DNA from: Glebionis coronaria
Lineage: Eukaryota; Streptophyta; Magnoliopsida; Asterales; Asteraceae
Length of the DNA: 64,000 nucleotides
Direction of reading: 5' to 3'
Assembly: GCA_025667525.1 (NCBI GenBank)
Contig: CM046875.1
Coordinates: forward strand, 118,720,340 to 118,784,339
Shown: piece after piece, positions 60,038 to 64,000 of the stretch
Numbering within the stretch: position 1 is the stretch's first letter
How the letters are laid out: every line of letters starts with the position of its first letter
Program-made: the position numbers and the translations under genes
Notes under the pieces: generated by a model
The model's input: the letters and a program-made list of their open reading frames with translations, nothing else
What the model was told of the DNA's origin: nothing
Database searches by the model: none

Positions 60038-61785
60038 TGAAATTAAGATTTTGCTAGTTGAAAAAGTTCGTTTTCTCGGTGTCTAATCGAATTGATTACC
60101 AGTTTAAAATGTGACTCAGTCGTTTTTGGTTAACAAAAAGAAAGTTGATTATCTATAACTAATTAAAAAGTAAATGCGGAAAGTATTTAAAAGCAAATTA
60201 AAGACATGTACAAATAATAAAAGTAAAACAAGGTGAAAAATTAAGCTAGAAAATTACTAGAAAAACACTTAAATAAAATGCAATCTTAAAATAAAACTAA
60301 AATAAAAACAATTTAAAATAAAGTTCAAGAAAATGGCGGGAAATATAAAATTTTGATTTGAAAATAAAGACAAGACATAAAAACTAAGACTCCATCGGAA
60401 TCCCAGATCCGAATCCCAGATCGGAATCCCAGATCCGAATCCCAGATCCGAATCCCAGATCGGAATCCCAGATCGGAATCCCAGATCGGAATCCCAGATC
60501 GGAACTCCAGATCCGAATCCCAGATCCGAATCCCAGATCCGAATCCCAGATCGGAATCTCAGATCCGAATCCCAGATCGGAATCCCAGATCCGAATCCCA
60601 GATCCGAATCCCAGATCAGAATCCTAGATCGGAATCCCAGATCCCAATCCCATATCCGAATCCCAGATCGGAAGCCCAGATCCGAATCCCAGATCCGAAT
60701 CCCAGATCCAAATAAGGGGGAGTATCACAATACCGATCGCAATGTAGAAACCCTTGTGGTTTTTACGATCATAACAAGCTGTCGGAATCCAAAGCCCATT
60801 CCGATGGAATGTAATACAAAATAAGCAAAACCAATAAGCTAGGACTAATAAGCAATAACCGAAACTTGATTAAAAAGATAATGAGACGAGACAAAAAGCA
60901 ACAAATTTAAAGACTTTTTCAAAACACAAAATAAGCAAACTTTAAAAAGATAAAACTTTTTAGAAAACTTTAAAATCAAATAAGATAAATACAAAATAAG
61001 CCAATAAGATTGTCGAACTTATAGCTTAAATCGTATACAAGCCTAGATGGAAATAAAAAGATGAACTTTTTAATCAAATAAGCAATAAGATTAAGCAAAA
61101 TCAATGCTTAATCCGAACCACAATCAAATCAAAACAAGAAAAGTAGAATAAGATGGATAATAGAAAGCTTGATTAAAGGAAAAATAAAGATTCAACAACA
61201 AAATGAACTTACTTGGAATTAAAAGGCAAGAAATTTAAGACATGAAATCAAAATGACATGAAAAATAAATGGTGCAAGGAATGAAAATGGTGGAAAGACA
61301 AATTTTGTCAAAATTAGCTAACAAAGAAGTGAAATGGGTGCTATATATAGGGAGAAGGGAAGGATGCATGTGTTGCTCCTTCTTTCTTTCTTTCTTCACG
61401 TCTTTTCGTCTTCTAAACTCTTCTACTTTTTCGACGTTGTCTCGGGATTGATTAAACTCGTCTTGAAAATTCTTCATTAATTAGACTTGGGTTCCTCGGC
61501 TTTATTAAACTTCCGTCTTCAGACTTGTTCTTCGATAAATCTTCAGAATAGGTCTTGGACTTCCGTTCTTTTTGCACTCTTGATCTCTTGACTTCGTCTT
61601 TTGTCTTTTTCTTCGATAAAAGCCCGTGAAAGCCCGTGTTTTCTTCCTTTTTCACATTTTGGTCCTAAATCACAACAAAAACACAAACCACGCATAATTC
61701 TGACATTTACGACATAAAATACACGTTTTGGCTTGGTTATTATTATAATTAAGTGGTAAAAAGATGAGTGTTTTCACACCTATCA
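60038..61785 (-). repeat. Athila-like 5' LTR (1748 bp) with 13-bp minisatellite
   Basis: It matches 53391-55193. The minisatellite here (60390-60717) has about 25 units. A further 13-bp difference comes from one ATAAGCAAACAAA-type unit. It is followed by cacgg (61786-61790). Confidence 0.9.
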
Positions 61786-64000
61786 CACGGATATACAAGC
61801 ATGGAATGAATAATATAAGCATGTAAAACATATAGCAGCGGAATTGATTAAGTCTTGGAAAACCTGGTATTAACTTAATAAAACTGGTTTTATAGTTTGA
61901 AAAGCCTTATGTCTATCTTATGAAAACTGTTTAACATGTTAACCATTAGCCAATATAGGTCATGAAATATCAACGTGCATGAATACTTGGAAGGGTGACC
62001 TTGTCATGCAATTAGAGGGGCTGCCTCTAATTAATATAAGTTTTTGAGTAGGAGGGATCAGCTCCTTGTGAAGGATGCAAGGCACACACCACATTCACCT
62101 AAATAATCTGCTGAAACATGTAACCTAGGATGCACCCATACGCCCCACATGATAATAATAATATGGCCAAAAGCTGAAGGGACGCCACGAGCTATCACTC
62201 CGCCGTGGTGAAGTCATAACACTGGTGCCTCTAGTGTTATGGTTATGGTACCTCCATAACTAGGTGAAACTGGTCATGCATGTATATGGCTTTAGGTATC
62301 TAATTAAACATAAGCAATTCAAAAACATATAAAACATATACTGGGAAAACAGTTGGCTGCATACGGGGAATCCTAATAAGGAAAGAATGTCCATACTGAA
62401 AGGACGGAGAATCCGTACCTTGTGTCCAGTGAACAGAAAAGATGAACGGAAGAGAGTCCTACTTCGATCTCACTAATGCTACATAGATAATATATGTGTA
62501 TAAGTATTCTGATTACTGTATACGTAACTGGTTTTATATCATGTCTTAGCTTGTTTTATATGTTCATGTCATGTTTTACTGATTTTATCGTTATATTGTG
62601 TTTATCATGTATATTGTCGATTCTGATTAAGTATTACTTGTTTCTTGTATTATTATACTTGTTGTGTAATAATAAGTAACTTTCTAAAAATAGCAGTTTT
62701 CCTAAAATAGAAAGTTTTCAAAAATAGAAAGTTTCCAAAAATAGATTTACCGCTAAAATAGATAAGTTTCTAAAAATAGAAAGTTTCCATAAATAGATTA
62801 GCTGCTTTAAATAAACAAGTTTCTAAAAATAGAAAGTTTCCATATTTAGAAATAAGCTGGATTATTAAGCTAATAATATAAGCTTAAGTGTTTATTGATT
62901 AATATTCTAAGTCATGTTATTAAATAGTATAATTTATTAATTATTACCTATAAATTAAATAAACTATAAGTTATAGGATTTAATTAAATATAATCATGAT
63001 TTAACTAAATTAAATGGTTAAAATATTTAGGTTTAAACATGTATTAATATTTATATTAATATAACCTAAGTCATGAAAATTAATTAATTATAAGTCATGT
63101 TTTTAATAATTAATTAATTACTTAGTCTAAATTAAATAAATAAATACTTAGGTTAAAATTTTGTATTTATTAAATAATAATAATAAACCTAAGTCCATGA
63201 TGAATTAAATTAATTACATGTCACGTTATTAATGAATTTAATTTTCTAAAAAAATATATACTTGTAAAATGATTAAGCTTGTAAAAATAACTTAGCTTGG
63301 AAAACTTGAATAAAACGTAACTTGTAGAAAAGATTCCCGTGACCAACCCCGAACCCGTGAAATAAAATAAGTCAAGTCGAGATCCAAACCCACAGCCACA
63401 CACCACAGCCCTACGGCTGTGGTTTCTGCCAACGGCAACAGGTGGTTGCCCCCGGCTTGACCGGGTTCCCACTGCCGAGCCAAACAACCCCCTTGTAGGG
63501 TTGGTGTTGCTACTGACTGCGCAGGCAGTCACTGGCAATTGCCAGTTCCCCCTGCTGCGTACCAATTTCCCACCAAGAGCATAAAGCTCTCGGTTCCCAC
63601 TGTCTGCCAAACGCAACCCTTGCTGCTGCCACTGGTAAGCCAAACGCATCCTACTGCTAGCAGCTTTAGGGTTGCAGCTGTTTGTACAAACCAACCACCG
63701 AGAGCTGCAAGGCTCTCGGTTTGCGTGACAACACCACAAAACCCGACCCTCATTGATTCAATACGTGTTTTATAATGCTTTTAACATTAACTATTTCATG
63801 AATTCGTTTTTAAGTAACTTAATTAAAGGAAAAGTAAACAAGAGAGGAGATTGGAGATACCAGATCTTGTAAGGTTAACCAATAGTGAACACGAACAACA
63901 CTTGAACCCAAATCGAAGATCAATTCGCTGTTCCTTTTCCTTGTTTCTCTTGAAAACCCGACAGCCTATAGGAACCCTAGTAGGGTTTTATAAATTTTCT
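61786..64000 (-). repeat. Element A 5' LTR, second part (runs off window)
   Basis: It resumes A's LTR after the cacgg duplication. From 62236 it matches 2686-4475 of the 3' LTR. It contains the three-hairpin module (62183-62260), a 17-bp minisatellite (62690-62860) and the GC-rich hairpin cluster (63355-63725). By comparison with the other copy about 550 bp lie beyond the window. A 172-codon frame near 63221-63739 is not preserved in the other LTR. Confidence 0.88.
62183..62260 (-). other. Three-hairpin module in element A LTR
   Basis: CGCCACG/CGTGGTG (62183-62210, one wobble pair) has a loop containing GAGTGAT on the element strand. CATAACACT/AGTGTTATG (62215-62241) pairs over nine bases. 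GTTATGG/CCATAAC (62242-62260) has a 5-nt loop. Order and loops are as in the Tekay module, while the stem bases differ. Confidence 0.78.

Larger units (their letters stand above)
53391..61785 (-). mobile_element. Athila-like non-autonomous Ty3/gypsy element
   Basis: TSD cacgg occurs at 53386-53390 and 61786-61790. The LTRs are 1803 bp (53391-55193) and 1748 bp (60038-61785), beginning TGAAATTAAG and ending CACCTATCA. The primer site beside the right LTR matches the TGGCACCGCTGCCGG type used by Athila and Tat elements (Asp tRNA-like), so the element reads on the minus strand. Without the solo LTR the interior is about 3.3 kb and codes only for Gag-like parts. Protease, RT and integrase are absent, so it must have depended on another element. 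Confidence 0.88.
2686..64000 (-). mobile_element. Element A: outermost gypsy-derived LTR element, minus strand, discontinuous
   Basis: In its own direction the element reads: 5' LTR (64000-61786, then 53390-53066, beginning beyond the right edge), initiator-Met primer site (53061-53049), leader (53065-52508), decayed interior (8689-5032), polypurine tract (about 5045-5032) and 3' LTR (5031-2686, interrupted on the left by the LTR at 1-2685). Excluding insertions the interior is about 4.2 kb, almost the same as in element B. Element B (8690-52502) splits it between two copies of catga (8685-8689 and 52503-52507). It is the oldest layer visible. No intact protein remains. Confidence 0.85.

Noticed and set aside
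63221..63739. 172-codon minus-strand frame in element A LTR
   Set aside because: The same region in the other LTR (3694-4038) is broken. The openness reflects GC-rich sequence with hairpins, not coding.

Overview
This is plant nuclear DNA made almost entirely of nested LTR retrotransposons. I found no host gene, tRNA, rRNA or CRISPR array. The protein families (a SIRE/Maximus-type Ty1/copia element with a very long coiled-coil Gag, a Tekay/Del-type chromovirus, an Athila-like Gag-only element) and their wording resemble repeats of the daisy family. A large-genome Asteraceae is my best guess for the host, by recall and not by search.

The whole window can be read as insertions inside insertions, and six of them are fixed by exact 5-bp target-site duplications (TSDs). 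Outermost is element A, a minus-strand Ty3/gypsy derivative. Its 3' LTR is cut by the window-left insertion and resumes at 2686-5031. Its decayed interior is 5032-8689 plus 52508-53065, and its 5' LTR is 53066-53390 plus 61786-64000, running off the right edge. A plus-strand Tekay-like LTR (1-2685) sits in A's 3' LTR. Element B (8690-52502, TSD catga), of the same family as A, lies in A's leader. B was itself hit twice: by a long-LTR, non-coding gypsy derivative (12186-24401, plus strand, TSD agtaa) and by a SIRE-type copia element (26149-47928, minus strand, TSD caatg). Inside the copia 3' region lies a young, apparently intact Tekay chromovirus (26871-36625, plus strand, TSD gttat). On the right, A's 5' LTR carries an Athila-like non-autonomous element (53391-61785, minus strand, TSD cacgg), and its gag-like region holds a solo LTR (57734-59280, TSD ttgat).

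The only intact protein-coding locus is the Tekay gag-pol (29506-34331). Its reading frame is continuous only if three very small GT-AG introns (75, 75 and 80 nt) are removed near the Gag C-terminus. The second intron begins with an in-frame stop, so unspliced RNA would give a Gag lacking its zinc knuckles and spliced RNA would give Gag-Pol. This resembles a splice-based switch between Gag and Gag-Pol.

The second notable layer is RNA-like structure shared by the Tekay element and by A and B. The 5' leader carries hairpins with a conserved loop (TGACCATAGGC-like) and stems that differ in sequence but still pair. The LTRs carry a module of three consecutive hairpins with compensatory changes. 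Together with matching LTR ends, initiator-Met primer sites and polypurine-tract context, this suggests that A and B are non-autonomous relatives that could be moved by Tekay-type proteins.
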